From: an uncultured Lachnospiraceae bacterium
GTDB lineage: Bacteria > Bacillota > Clostridia > Lachnospirales > Lachnospiraceae
NCBI GenBank assembly: GCA_902766655.1
Contig: CACXEL010000143.1
Span: forward strand, 1-12,709
Direction: 5' to 3'
Length of the DNA: 12,709 nucleotides
Below the pieces are notes generated by a model. That model did not search any database. It worked only from the letters and a program-made list of their open reading frames with translations, and was not told the DNA's origin. Position numbers and translations under genes: made by a program. How positions within the stretch are numbered: position 1 is the stretch's first letter; each line of letters opens with the position of its first letter. Positions 1 through 7,475 of this stretch are shown one piece after another.

Positions 1-1784
1 CCTTCGTTGTAGTGGTCGTAATCCATGCGGACGGGGTGGACCTGCCCGTCCAGGAAGGCCTGCATGCCCTGCAGGAGCCCGTCCACGGAACAGTCGACCA
101 GGGTGCCGTCCCATTTCTCCATGAACTCCTTTGAGCCTCTGGTGGAGGCAGCGACGGCCGGTATGCCAAGACATCCGGCCTCAGCCAGGACCATGGGCTG
201 GCCCTCATAGTGGGAAGCCAGGATAAAAAGATCACAGCGGGAGAGGATGGGCATAGGGTTCGAGATCGACCGGATGAGGCAGATGTCCTCTGCTGCGGGG
301 GAGGCGGTGATGCGGGAGAGAGTGTCCTCGTAGAGGTCTCCGTAGCCACCGATGACCGTGAGCCCCGTCCCCGGATGGCCCTCGCGGAAACGCTCGAAGG
401 CCTCCAGGATCATGGCATGGTTCTTTTCTGCGGAAAAACGCCCGATGGTGATGAAATTCAGGGAGTGGCCCGCGAGAAAGGCGTCGATGGAATCCCATCC
501 GCGCAATGTGACCGAGGTATCGGGATCCGGTGCGATGGGCTGCTTTGCACGCTCCCGTATCCCCTCGAAATCGTGGCAGTTGGGCACGACCCGGATGTCG
601 GGCCCTTCGCCGGCAATGGCCCGCGTGGGCTCGATGAGGGCCTCAGAGACCACCGCGATGTGATCGAAGGAGGTGTAGGCCTCCCTGAGGGAGGGCAGGT
701 GCTGCCGGCCCTTTTGGTCGATCTCCCTGGGCAGGTCGTTGTGGACGAAAATGATCTTTTTGGCATCCATCTGCCCCATGAGCCCCATCATGGACCGCCC
801 GTACCCGTTGAAATGGATGACCGCGTCGAAGCGGATCCCGGGCAGGACGCGGACAAGCTCCCGGGCATAGATCCCACGGACTGCCTCGCGGACAGCGGGG
901 GTGTCCACATTTCTCACAAAGTAAGCGAGGGCGGCGGGCTGCTCGGCCAGCGTCATGGAGGGCAGGTCGCGGATGTCGATAAAGCCGGTGAGGGCAAGGC
1001 CGGTAAGGTCCGGCTTCCCTGCATTCTCTTCAACGTTGGCGGTGCAGAGGTAGGCGTCCGTATCCTCCGGGAGAAGGCGGAGCAGGTTCTTTAAGCTGGA
1101 TGTGATTCCGTTCCGCGGGAGAGCCCCGGCGTAGAAAAGGAGGCGGCGCCTGTCGGCGGGACAGGTGCAGGCGGATGGAATGCACCCTGCGTTCTCGAGG
1201 AGGTCTGCTGCGAGGTCTGCCGCGCTCACGACCGATGCGTCGACGATCCTCCCGCCGTATATTCCCCTGAGGCCGTATATCACCGCAAGGGAAGCGGCGG
1301 TCTCCCGGTCCGCGGCCAGGATCATTTCCGAGTGGAAGAAGGTCCGCTGGCGTCCGTCGAAGGGAAATGCAGCCACGCAGGCATTCTCCCTGCTCAGCCT
1401 CTTTCCGAACACACTGACGACCTTCTGACCCGCTGCGGGGACAAAAGCTTCGGGCAGAGGCCCGGATGTCAGGATCAGACGGCTTCCGGTCAGGGCTCTG
1501 CGGCCAGCGGCTGATGAGACAGATACGGAGGCTGCTCCGGGGATACGACGGATGACCGATTCACCGGGCTTTTTCTCTCCCGCGAGGGTGATCCTTCCGG
1601 CTTTTCCGGATCCGGTGAGACACTCGATGGCCTTTATGAGCAGGGCATCCTGGTCCTTCTCACCGGAAAAACAGGCGCAGATCCCCGAAAGCCCCGGCTT
1701 TCTGCGGGCGGCCCTGGCCGCGTAATAGGTCGTCCCGCCCGTCAGGCGGAGCGTTCGTATGGCTTTGCTGATTTTATCTGACAT
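1..1784 (-). CDS. GT4-type glycosyltransferase with TagF-like N-terminal region (3' end cut by window edge)
   Basis: Open for 594 codons from ATG at 1784 to the left edge with no stop, so the C-terminus lies outside the window. Residues about 215-594 look like a GT-B fold, family GT4 enzyme. A first Rossmann-like half starts with LLFYAGALPRNGITSSL (215-231), followed by VHNDLP (347-352) and VVPNCHDF (399-406). The donor half has IGRFSAEKNH (447-456) and the EX7E signature E527-GQPMVLA-E535. Such enzymes transfer a sugar from a nucleotide donor at the cytoplasmic face. Residues 1-210 weakly resemble the first half of TagB/TagF glycerophosphotransferases, but the usual His-Gly active-site motif is not seen. 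No signal peptide or membrane segment is evident. The start is supported by AGGGAG about 9 bases upstream and a good promoter. It is divergent from licD1 and is probably a surface-glycan gene. The GT4 call is strong; donor and acceptor are unknown. Confidence 0.86.
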   Translation of the reverse strand, partial: MSDKISKAIRTLRLTGGTTYYAARAARRKPGLSGICACFSGEKDQDALLIKAIECLTGSGKAGRITLAGEKKPGESVIRRIPGAASVSVSSAAGRRALTGSRLILTSGPLPEAFVPAAGQKVVSVFGKRLSRENACVAAFPFDGRQRTFFHSEMILAADRETAASLAVIYGLRGIYGGRIVDASVVSAADLAADLLENAGCIPSACTCPADRRRLLFYAGALPRNGITSSLKNLLRLLPEDTDAYLCTANVEENAGKPDLTGLALTGFIDIRDLPSMTLAEQPAALAYFVRNVDTPAVREAVRGIYARELVRVLPGIRFDAVIHFNGYGRSMMGLMGQMDAKKIIFVHNDLPREIDQKGRQHLPSLREAYTSFDHIAVVSEALIEPTRAIAGEGPDIRVVPNCHDFEGIRERAKQPIAPDPDTSVTLRGWDSIDAFLAGHSLNFITIGRFSAEKNHAMILEAFERFREGHPGTGLTVIGGYGDLYEDTLSRITASPAAEDICLIRSISNPMPILSRCDLFILASHYEGQPMVLAEAGCLGIPAVAASTRGSKEFMEKWDGTLVDCSVDGLLQGMQAFLDGQVHPVRMDYDHYNE

Positions 1785-1802
1785 GATTCCCGCTCCCTCT
1801 CT

Positions 1803-1815
1803 TTGTCTTAGACAA
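1803..1815. promoter_or_regulatory. 13-bp palindrome over the GT4 transcription start (possible operator)
   Basis: TTGTC-TTA-GACAA is a perfect odd-centred palindrome. It abuts the -10 box of the minus-strand promoter and covers its predicted start point, a typical place for a repressor site. The short arms mean it could be chance. No regulator gene is visible in the window. Confidence 0.3.
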
Positions 1816-1843
1816 GTATAACTTTAATCGGGGGTTTTCTCAA
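1815..1843 (-). promoter_or_regulatory. Promoter for the GT4 gene (TTGAGA-17-TATACT)
   Basis: On the minus strand, TTGAGA (1843-1838) and TATACT (1820-1815) are separated by exactly 17 bases. The predicted transcript starts near 1808, about 25 bases before the ATG at 1784. The boxes differ from the sigma-A consensus by two and one positions. Seen in sequence; activity is inferred. Confidence 0.65.
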
Positions 1844-1854
1844 GGGAAACCGGT

Positions 1855-1884
1855 TTGACAGGGGGAAGGGCGGCATGCTATCTT
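1855..1884 (+). promoter_or_regulatory. licD: Promoter for licD1 (TTGACA-18-TATCTT, extended -10)
   Basis: A perfect -35 TTGACA (1855-1860) is followed after 18 bases by TATCTT (1879-1884), preceded by TGC, which gives an extended -10. Transcription would begin near 1891, leaving a leader of about 180 bases before the licD1 ATG. Its -35 box lies only 11 bases from the -35 box of the opposing GT4 promoter. Confidence 0.65.
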
Positions 1885-1890
1885 GGTTAT

Positions 1891-2071
1891 GTCAGGGGTT
1901 GGTCCGGCTGAGTTGGTGAAATGGCAGACCTTTATACAAGGAAGCTGTTTCACGGTGCTGCAGGGACCTGCTGAAAATGGCAGTGCCTTATGAATACCTG
2001 CGGGACAGAGATTTTGAGACCTGTGAAAAAGCCGGCAGGATATTTCTTTGATAATAAGGGAGGTTCAAGTT
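1891..2071 (+). ncRNA. Structured 5' leader of licD1 (unassigned RNA element)
   Basis: This long leader folds on paper into successive stems. Stem 1 is GTGAAA (1916-1921) with TTTCAC (1948-1953), continued by CAG/CTG and capped by CCTT-TATAC-AAGG. Stem 2 is 1954-1961 with 1980-1987, eight pairs including two G-U. Within stem 2 the GCAG at 1960-1963 and CTGC at 1968-1971 can pair with each other, or CTGC can pair with GCAG at 1980-1983, so alternative folds exist. Stem 3 is CCTGC (1997-2001) with GCAGG (2035-2039). No known riboswitch, T-box or tRNA signature is recognised. There is no T-tract, so control by transcription termination is unlikely; control of translation is possible. Confidence 0.4.
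1977..2051 (+). CDS. Possible 24-residue leader peptide upstream of licD1
   Basis: ATG at 1977 opens a 24-codon frame ending at TGA 2049-2051, twenty bases before the licD1 start. AGGGA (1962-1966) lies 10 bases upstream of the ATG. Both fall in the loop of leader stem 2. The peptide (MAVPYEYLRDRDF...FL) has a protein-like mix of residues, but nothing about it is recognised. It could be a regulatory leader peptide, a gene remnant or chance. Confidence 0.25.
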   Translation: MAVPYEYLRDRDFETCEKAGRIFL

Positions 2072-2896
2072 ATGGCGGACGATCTGAGGACCCTCCAGCT
2101 GAAGGAGCTGGAGCTGCTTAGGCAGTTCACGGATTTTTGCCGGATCAACCGGCTGCATTATTATGTGCTGGGCGGGACTTTGCTCGGCGCGGTGCGGCAC
2201 AAGGGCTTCATTCCCTGGGATGACGACATTGACGTCGGCCTGCCGCGGGAGGACTATGACCGCTTTCTCCGCCTCACAGAGGAGAAGGATCCGGGGTTCA
2301 CTGTCCATACATATAAAAATGATCCCGACCACTACCGTTATTTCTCCAAGATCGAAGACCCGTCCGTGAAGGTGATCCGGCATGACAATCAGGTGGAGGA
2401 GGTGGGAGCGGCCTGGATGGATGTATTTCCCCTGGATGGCGCGCCCAACCTGGCTCCGGTGAGAGCTCTGTGGAAATATTACATCCTCTACCGCCGCGCC
2501 ATGTACAAGCTTTCCTGCTTCAGCAAGGGAGTGAACGTCAACAAGAAGAACCGGCCCCTCGTCGAGAGGATCCTTGTCTTTCTGGGAATGCATCTTCCGG
2601 TGGAAAAGCTCCTGAGTACCAGGCGGGAGCTTGACAAGCTGGACTTCGCGCTCAGACTTTTCCCCTACCGCAAGTCGGCCTGGGTGGTCAACGCCATGGG
2701 CGCCTACAAATTCAACGAGATGTTCCACAAGAAGCACTGGCTGAAGGGCCGCTGGTACGATTTCGAAGGGATGAAGGTGTGGGGAGCTTCCGACTACGAC
2801 TTTGTCCTCACTCAGATGTATGGAGATTACATGACGCCGCCGCCCGAGGATGACCGCAATCATCACGGCTCAGCGGTGATCGCTGAAGAAAAATGA
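2072..2896 (+). CDS. licD: LicD-family phospho-ligand transferase (LicD1)
   Basis: This 274-residue cytoplasmic protein carries the full LicD signature: LGGTLLGAVRHKG (33-45), the acidic metal-binding cluster PWDDDID (48-54), WMDVFPLDG (115-123) and the C-terminal LTQMYGDYMTPP (246-257). The family includes pneumococcal LicD and eukaryotic fukutin/FKRP. These are nucleotidyltransferase-fold enzymes that move a phospho-alcohol such as phosphocholine, ribitol phosphate or glycerol phosphate from a CDP donor to a glycan. ATG 2072 is preferred because AAGGGAGG (2056-2063) sits 8 bases upstream; a TTG in frame at 2048 lies in front of that site. It appears to be monocistronic, with its own promoter, long leader and terminator. 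It is a diverged paralogue of the LicD at 8952. The ligand cannot be read from sequence; phosphocholine genes (licA/B/C) are not seen here, and a CDP-glycerol synthase is encoded nearby. Confidence 0.93.
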   Translation: MADDLRTLQLKELELLRQFTDFCRINRLHYYVLGGTLLGAVRHKGFIPWDDDIDVGLPREDYDRFLRLTEEKDPGFTVHTYKNDPDHYRYFSKIEDPSVKVIRHDNQVEEVGAAWMDVFPLDGAPNLAPVRALWKYYILYRRAMYKLSCFSKGVNVNKKNRPLVERILVFLGMHLPVEKLLSTRRELDKLDFALRLFPYRKSAWVVNAMGAYKFNEMFHKKHWLKGRWYDFEGMKVWGASDYDFVLTQMYGDYMTPPPEDDRNHHGSAVIAEEK

Positions 2897-2897
2897 A

Positions 2898-2958
2898 AAT
2901 CAGGGAGGTCCCTTTCCTCATCATTCAGAGAATATTGAGGAAAGAGACCTCCCTGATT
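2898..2958. terminator. Bidirectional terminator between licD1 and the convergent gene
   Basis: A 22-base left arm (2898-2919) and right arm (2937-2958) match at 21 of 22 positions around a 17-base loop that contains a smaller hairpin. Downstream on the plus strand comes TTGTTATTCT. On the minus strand the stem is followed by TTTTCATTTTTCTT, which overlaps the end of licD1. It therefore serves both convergent genes. Confidence 0.92.
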
Positions 2959-2969
2959 GTTATTCTGTC

Positions 2970-4619
2970 TCAGAAGAGGTAGCTCAGGCTCATCTCGGTA
3001 TCGGTGAGCTCCTGTTCGGCTTCCGCGATCTGCTCCCGGAGGAAGCGGCGTTTTCTGAGCGCGGCCTTGCGCCGGCGCTCCCGCTCAGCCCGCACGTAGA
3101 AGATGTATACCAGGCATAAGAGGGTGCCTGCCCCCAGGATAATAAAGGGGAGGCGGGCCTTCAGAAGTCCGGCTGCCAGCAGCCTGATCACGGAGCCGGT
3201 ATTCCCCGCAAGTCCCCGGAAGAAGGTGCCGGGCTCGTGGACAAGCAGTTCTGCCGTTTCGCCGATGGCCAGGAGGAACTTTACTACGGCAGGCATCTCG
3301 CTGGCCGTCCTCGAAGCGGCGGAGTCAGCCGTGATGATGGCGTCCGGATCGGGCATGATGGTGGCCTCTTCCGTCTGCGTGTAGTTCTGCGAACGCTCCG
3401 AGAGGACCTCCTCAACGCTGCCTGTGGGAATCGGTGCGGCCGGTGCGGCCTGGCCGAGGCCGGCGGCGGTGTAATTGATCTCGATGGTGTGATTTTCCTG
3501 GATGTCCGTGAAGGTGTAGGCTTCAGCCCAGGCTTCATAGTCGATCATTTTCCCGTCTACCAGGATGGAGGTCAGCTGGAAGCCCGGATACGGCTCATAA
3601 TCGATGGTGTAATCGTCGCCGCGCAGGACCTTCTCGGAAGCCAGGGTGGCGGAGCCGTTGGCGACGGTGACGCCGACCGTGAAATAGTAGGGGACAGTGG
3701 AGCGGTAGAGCCTGAGCTCACGGGTACCGTTCTTCTTGAAGAAGTTGACCGCCATCATGAAGATGCCGGGTTCGGTCTCGCAGATGGCCTCGCCTTCGAT
3801 TCGCTCGGAGCCTTTGAGGGGGATGCCAAGGGGGACGGAATAGATCTTTGTTGCCCGGGAAACGGAGTGGATATTGACGAAATTGCCGATGCCCATGCCG
3901 AGGGTGAAGGGGGGCGTCAGGATGTAGTCGCCTGTCAGGCAGATGTCCTGGTAGTAGGTCCCGGGTGAGTTGTCCGGGGCATTGTGGGTCTCGACGACCT
4001 TGAAGCGGTTGTCCAGGATATAAAGCTTGAGGATCCTGTTCTTTAAGGCGAGCACCGCGTACCTGTCGGCGTCGGCATCATAGTCGATCGCCCTGATGAG
4101 GCAGCCGGGAAGGATCTTCCGCGTCTCTTTGCACTCGAGTGTGTGGGGATCCATGACGAAGACGCAGCCGCGGGACTTTTTCCCGTTGTTGAAATAGGGG
4201 GCTACCAGGATTTCATCCGTATTGGGGTTCCAGGTCATTCCGTTGGCGTGCTCGTAGTCGAAATCCTCGACGCGGCGGGCCAGGGAGTACTGGTCCACGG
4301 GATTGCCGGAGGCGTCGTGATCGTAACGGTAATAAGCCGAGACCACGTCCGGGGTGGTCGCGGTCTTGGCTGTATTTTCTATGATAATATAATATTCGTC
4401 GGTGGCACAGAAGGCCTGAACGGCGCTGGTCGGAGTGTGGACAAGGGAATCCTTCATGACCAGGTCCCAGGAGATGTCGCTGAAGGCCTCATCTCCCGCA
4501 AAGCTGGCGCTGACCGGCACGGCTCCGCCGAGCACGGATGCGATGAGTGAGATGATGACAAAAATGAGGGCAAGCAAACGCTTCCCCCGAAGGAACGGAT
4601 TCATTAGCAGCCTGTTCAT
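2970..4619 (-). CDS. Secreted, membrane-anchored protein, beta-propeller-like, function unknown
   Basis: 549 residues from ATG 4619, chosen because GGGGAG lies about 6 bases upstream; the TTG one codon earlier is less well placed. A basic N-terminus and a hydrophobic stretch (14-34) end in PVSA-SF, a likely signal peptidase I site near residue 38. Residues about 50-310 contain blade-like repeats such as HANGMTWNPNTDEILVAPY (124-142) and YDADADRYAVL (180-190), suggesting a beta-propeller. Residues 313-385 resemble the InlB/Flg_new-type bacterial repeat (VTVANGSATLASEKVLRGDD). A Pro/Ala/Thr-rich linker follows (386-440), then one membrane helix (about 488-508) and a short, strongly basic cytoplasmic tail. 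The topology is therefore an outside domain tethered by a C-terminal helix. It diverges from the glycan operon, so it may bind or monitor the wall polymer, but that is inference. No catalytic motif is recognised. Confidence 0.85.
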   Translation of the reverse strand: MNRLLMNPFLRGKRLLALIFVIISLIASVLGGAVPVSASFAGDEAFSDISWDLVMKDSLVHTPTSAVQAFCATDEYYIIIENTAKTATTPDVVSAYYRYDHDASGNPVDQYSLARRVEDFDYEHANGMTWNPNTDEILVAPYFNNGKKSRGCVFVMDPHTLECKETRKILPGCLIRAIDYDADADRYAVLALKNRILKLYILDNRFKVVETHNAPDNSPGTYYQDICLTGDYILTPPFTLGMGIGNFVNIHSVSRATKIYSVPLGIPLKGSERIEGEAICETEPGIFMMAVNFFKKNGTRELRLYRSTVPYYFTVGVTVANGSATLASEKVLRGDDYTIDYEPYPGFQLTSILVDGKMIDYEAWAEAYTFTDIQENHTIEINYTAAGLGQAAPAAPIPTGSVEEVLSERSQNYTQTEEATIMPDPDAIITADSAASRTASEMPAVVKFLLAIGETAELLVHEPGTFFRGLAGNTGSVIRLLAAGLLKARLPFIILGAGTLLCLVYIFYVRAERERRRKAALRKRRFLREQIAEAEQELTDTEMSLSYLF

Positions 4620-4637
4620 CAAAAACTCCCCTTAAGT

Positions 4638-4658
4638 GGCGCATTTCTCCCCTGCGCC
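4638..4658. repeat. Hairpin in the 5' UTR of the anchored surface protein
   Basis: GGCGCA (4638-4643) and TGCGCC (4653-4658) pair perfectly around a 9-base loop, just upstream of the ribosome binding site of the minus-strand gene. It may stabilise the message or affect initiation. Confidence 0.35.
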
Positions 4659-4680
4659 TTATTTATACTCTCCAACGCGC

Positions 4681-4686
4681 ATTATA
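4681..4686 (-). promoter_or_regulatory. Probable -10 box for the anchored surface protein
   Basis: A perfect TATAAT on the minus strand lies about 62 bases before the ATG at 4619. The sequence 16-18 bases further upstream (around TACCAT) matches the -35 consensus poorly. A second AT-rich candidate, TATAAA (4667-4662), lies closer to the gene. Only the -10 is reasonably supported. Confidence 0.4.
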
Positions 4687-4768
4687 CTACACTTTTCCCG
4701 ACAATGGTAGACATAAAAATATGGAAGACGTAAAAAACAGCTGCGTCCCGGTGAGGGCCTGATTGAAT

Positions 4769-4797
4769 TTGACAAGCGTTCCCGGAACAGTTATAAT
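4769..4797 (+). promoter_or_regulatory. Consensus sigma-A promoter of the glycan operon (TTGACA-17-TATAAT)
   Basis: TTGACA (4769-4774) and TATAAT (4792-4797) are both perfect and separated by exactly 17 bases. Transcription should begin near 4804, giving a leader of about 100 bases before ATG 4905. A promoter this close to consensus implies strong basal expression unless it is repressed. No other promoter is obvious inside the operon, so it probably drives all five genes to the terminator at 10731. Confidence 0.85.
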
Positions 4798-4805
4798 AAG
4801 CGATA

Positions 4806-4846
4806 ACCTGCTGTGAGGAGCAGGTCTTGTGTCGTGCCTTAAGACC
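4806..4846 (+). promoter_or_regulatory. Overlapping alternative hairpins in the operon leader
   Basis: ACCTGCT (4806-4812) pairs with AGCAGGT (4819-4825) around a 6-base loop at the very 5' end of the transcript. GGTCTT (4823-4828) can instead pair with AAGACC (4841-4846). The two stems share 4823-4825 and exclude each other. No T-tract follows, so this is not a classical attenuator. It could be a 5' stabiliser or an unrecognised sensor. Confidence 0.3.
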
Positions 4847-4904
4847 GGCAGAAGATGAAAAGAGGATCATCAGCGTCCCGTCCGGACCACCCTTTTGGAG
4901 ACTT

Positions 4905-6011
4905 ATGAATCACGTTGCCGTCTGCATCATCATAGCTTTTGCGGTCCCTGCGCTGGCAGGCGCTCTTGCGCTGCTCGCTTCAGGGCGTTTTCCGCATCCC
5001 GTCCTTTCGGTCACAGCCGGCACGCTGGTGGTCTGGGCGGTCATGGAGGTATGCCTGGTCCCGCTCGTACGGATCAAGGCTTCCTTCCGCGGGAGCATAC
5101 TGGTCTTCTGGACGGCGCTTGTGCTGGTCATGCTGGTGCTGGGCCTCCTCTCCGGACACCGCATCCTCGAGGAGAGGAAGCGGAAGGCTCGTGAGAAAAA
5201 GAATGCGGATAAGGCGGGAGCCGGTCCTGCAGAGCCGTCGACTGAGGAGAAGAGGAGTTTCCAATATCGGCTTTCTGATGTTGTTTTCCTCATCCCGCTC
5301 ATCCTTGTCCTGATCATGGTCCTGCGGGGAGCGGCCATGTACCAGCATACCGACGACGACGATACACGGTTCGTTGTCAACGCCGTGGACATGGTGCGCA
5401 CGGACACGCTCCTGCTGTCCAATCCGGCCAACGGATCCATGCTGGACAACCAGTATGGGGAGCTGAAGAAGGATGCCGTCGCGCCCTGGGCCTTCTACAC
5501 AGCCATGCTCGCTGAGATGTCAGGTCTGAAGGCATCCGTCATCGCGCATACATATCTGCCGCCCATTCTGATGCTTATCATCACCTGTGCGCTCTTTGCC
5601 CTGGGACAGGTCCTGTTCGATAAAGAACGGTGGAAAATATACGTGTTCGTCACGATCTGCTGGGTGGTCACCCTCTTCGGCTACTATTCGATCTACAGCG
5701 CGGAAGCCTTCGTGATGGGACGTCTGTGGCAGGGAAAAGCAGTTCTGGCGGGCTTCGGCATACCTGTCCTTATGACGGTATTCTTCAGTATCTACAGGCA
5801 GCCGGAACGGATGGATAACTATGTCTGGCTCGCAGCCGCGGTCCTTGCACTGGACCTGCTTACATCGCAGAGCATAATCATTACATCCGCGGCAGCCGCA
5901 TTTTTCGCCCTGGCTTACGCCATCGCGCTGAAAAAGCCTTTGCTTCTTTTAAAAATGGGAGTAGCCTGTATTCCCAATCTCATTCTGCTGGCGGTCTATG
6001 CACTGATCTGA
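4905..6011 (+). CDS. N-terminal half of a split DUF6077-type polytopic membrane protein
   Basis: 368 residues from ATG 4905, chosen for GGAG (4897-4900) four bases upstream; frame-open TTG 4827 lies in the leader. It has about eight hydrophobic segments: 4-26, 33-55, 65-83, 125-141, 216-236, 246-262, 280-296 and 307-345, plus a final one ending at the stop. A charged cytoplasmic loop rich in Lys, Arg and Glu runs from 84 to 118. Between segments is the acidic motif HTDDDDTRFVVNA (148-160), then LSNPANGSM (171-179) and RLWQGKA (273-279). These match my recollection of the N-terminal part of DUF6077 proteins, which look like GT-C membrane glycosyltransferases with an outside-facing acidic site. 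Intact members are roughly twice this length. The protein stops at ACIPNLILLAVYALI, where an intact one would continue; the missing part appears to be the gene at 9855. First gene of the operon; function inferred only. Confidence 0.78.
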   Translation: MNHVAVCIIIAFAVPALAGALALLASGRFPHPVLSVTAGTLVVWAVMEVCLVPLVRIKASFRGSILVFWTALVLVMLVLGLLSGHRILEERKRKAREKKNADKAGAGPAEPSTEEKRSFQYRLSDVVFLIPLILVLIMVLRGAAMYQHTDDDDTRFVVNAVDMVRTDTLLLSNPANGSMLDNQYGELKKDAVAPWAFYTAMLAEMSGLKASVIAHTYLPPILMLIITCALFALGQVLFDKERWKIYVFVTICWVVTLFGYYSIYSAEAFVMGRLWQGKAVLAGFGIPVLMTVFFSIYRQPERMDNYVWLAAAVLALDLLTSQSIIITSAAAAFFALAYAIALKKPLLLLKMGVACIPNLILLAVYALI

Positions 6012-6027
6012 CCGCGGCGAGGTACTT

Positions 6028-7461
6028 ATGGAAAAAAGGGAAAAGCTGCAGTACGTCATTCTCTTTATTTCTGACGCGCTCTGCCTGACAGCTGCCTTCA
6101 TCCTTGCCTGGTGGGTCTGCCTCCTGATCGGCAAGACGCCCAGGACAAGGCCCGGCGAGGTGCAGAGCTATGTTCTGATGATCAGCATATCCTATCTGTG
6201 CGAGTTCCTCTTTGTGAACCGCACCAGGGATTTCTGGCGCAGGAACACCAGGGAAGAGTTCATGAACTGCCTCAAATCGATGCTCTTCATGGGCGCCGTC
6301 ATGTCCATGCTCCTGATCCTGAGCAGGTCCGGCTTTACGAGAGGAAGATACCTCTTTGTGCTCCTGGTCATTTTTGCCGTTCTGATGCAGTTCGGCGCCA
6401 GGTGTGCGATCAAGCAGTGGCTGAAGACCTATTTTTACCAGCTCAACTATGCCTCCATGGTGGCTGTGATCGGTACGGTCGGCCGCGTGGAGGAGCTGAT
6501 CGGGGAGCTCAAGAGGGACTTCTCCAAGAAGATCCAGGGTGTCGTCATTTTCGGTGTCGGTCACGGGCTCAAGGAGGTCGATCACATCCCGGTCGTAGGC
6601 GGTCAGGACGACTTCATGAACTGGGTCAAGTCGGTCCCCCTGGATGAGGTCTACGTCAACGTTCCTTCCGCCTACACGGAGGAAATGATGCCATTCATAG
6701 CAGAGATGGAGAGCATGGGACTGGACGTGCACATGAACGTGCCGATCCTGGAGCTGTATCTGCATGACGGGCGTGTGGAAACGCCTCACATCCGCAAGGA
6801 ACTCGAGACGGTGGCGGGTATCCCCTTCGTCACCCTGTCGGAGGCCACCCACCCCTTCGATATGCTGGTCATAAAGCGCGTAATGGATATCGTGGGGTCG
6901 ATCGTAGGCATTATTATTTCGATCCCGGTCATCCTTCTGGTCTCCATACCGCTCAAACTCGAGAGCCCCGGACCGCTGTTCTTCAGCCAGATCCGTGTAG
7001 GGCTCAACGGGCGTGAGTTCCGGATCTATAAGCTGCGAAGCATGTACAAGGATGCCGAGCAGCGAAAGAAGGAGCTTATGTCCCGGAACAAAATGACCGG
7101 GCAGATGTTCAAGGTGGACAACGATCCCCGGATCACGCGCGTGGGGCGCTTCATACGCCGCACCAGCATCGATGAGCTGCCCCAGTTCGTGAACGTTCTG
7201 ATCGGGGACATGAGTCTGGTGGGCACCCGCCCGCCGACAAAGGATGAGTACAAGCGCTACGAAAGCCGGCATCTGAGGCGGCTGTCCATGAAGCCCGGCA
7301 TCACAGGCCTCTGGCAGATCAGCGGCCGCAGCGACATCCGTGATTTTGAGAAGGTCGTAGAGTACGATACCCGCTATATCGACAACTGGTCGATCTGGCT
7401 CGACATACGTATCCTGCTGAAGACGATCAAGGTCGTCATCACCGGCAGGGGAGCGGAATAA
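6028..7461 (+). CDS. Polyprenyl-phosphate sugar-1-phosphate transferase (WbaP-like)
   Basis: 477 residues, the usual length for long polyprenol phosphate phosphoglycosyl transferases. It starts polysaccharide synthesis by moving a sugar-1-phosphate from a UDP-sugar to undecaprenyl phosphate at the inner membrane face. Four hydrophobic N-terminal segments (about 9-34, 47-63, 86-99, 108-124) precede a soluble Rossmann-like region (140-260). The catalytic bacterial sugar transferase domain follows: KRVMDIVGS (283-291), a membrane re-entrant segment (292-310), [14 protein letters not shown] (312-325), YKLRSM (334-339), the DE dyad in SIDELPQ (380-386), [11 protein letters not shown] (393-403) and [14 protein letters not shown] (422-435). 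All key residues are present. GAGG lies 5 bases before ATG 6028, and the gene follows the previous stop by 16 bases. The sugar transferred (galactose, glucose or an N-acetylated sugar) cannot be read from sequence. Confidence 0.95.
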   Translation: MEKREKLQYVILFISDALCLTAAFILAWWVCLLIGKTPRTRPGEVQSYVLMISISYLCEFLFVNRTRDFWRRNTREEFMNCLKSMLFMGAVMSMLLILSRSGFTRGRYLFVLLVIFAVLMQFGARCAIKQWLKTYFYQLNYASMVAVIGTVGRVEELIGELKRDFSKKIQGVVIFGVGHGLKEVDHIPVVGGQDDFMNWVKSVPLDEVYVNVPSAYTEEMMPFIAEMESMGLDVHMNVPILELYLHDGRVETPHIRKELETVAGIPFVTLSEATHPFDMLVIKRVMDIVGSIVGIIISIPVILLVSIPLKLESPGPLFFSQIRVGLNGREFRIYKLRSMYKDAEQRKKELMSRNKMTGQMFKVDNDPRITRVGRFIRRTSIDELPQFVNVLIGDMSLVGTRPPTKDEYKRYESRHLRRLSMKPGITGLWQISGRSDIRDFEKVVEYDTRYIDNWSIWLDIRILLKTIKVVITGRGAE

Positions 7462-7475
7462 GGAGGAATTAGAGA

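Noticed and set aside
1903..1930. Stretch resembling the D-arm of a leucine tRNA (GTTGGTGAAATGGCAGAC)
   Set aside because: No anticodon arm, T-loop GTTCGA or closing acceptor stem follows, so it is not a tRNA gene. The likeness is probably chance or a leader stem.
4827..4904. TTG 4827 as start of the DUF6077 N-terminal protein
   Set aside because: It has no ribosome binding site and falls inside leader hairpins. ATG 4905 has GGAG at the right distance and begins directly with the first membrane segment.
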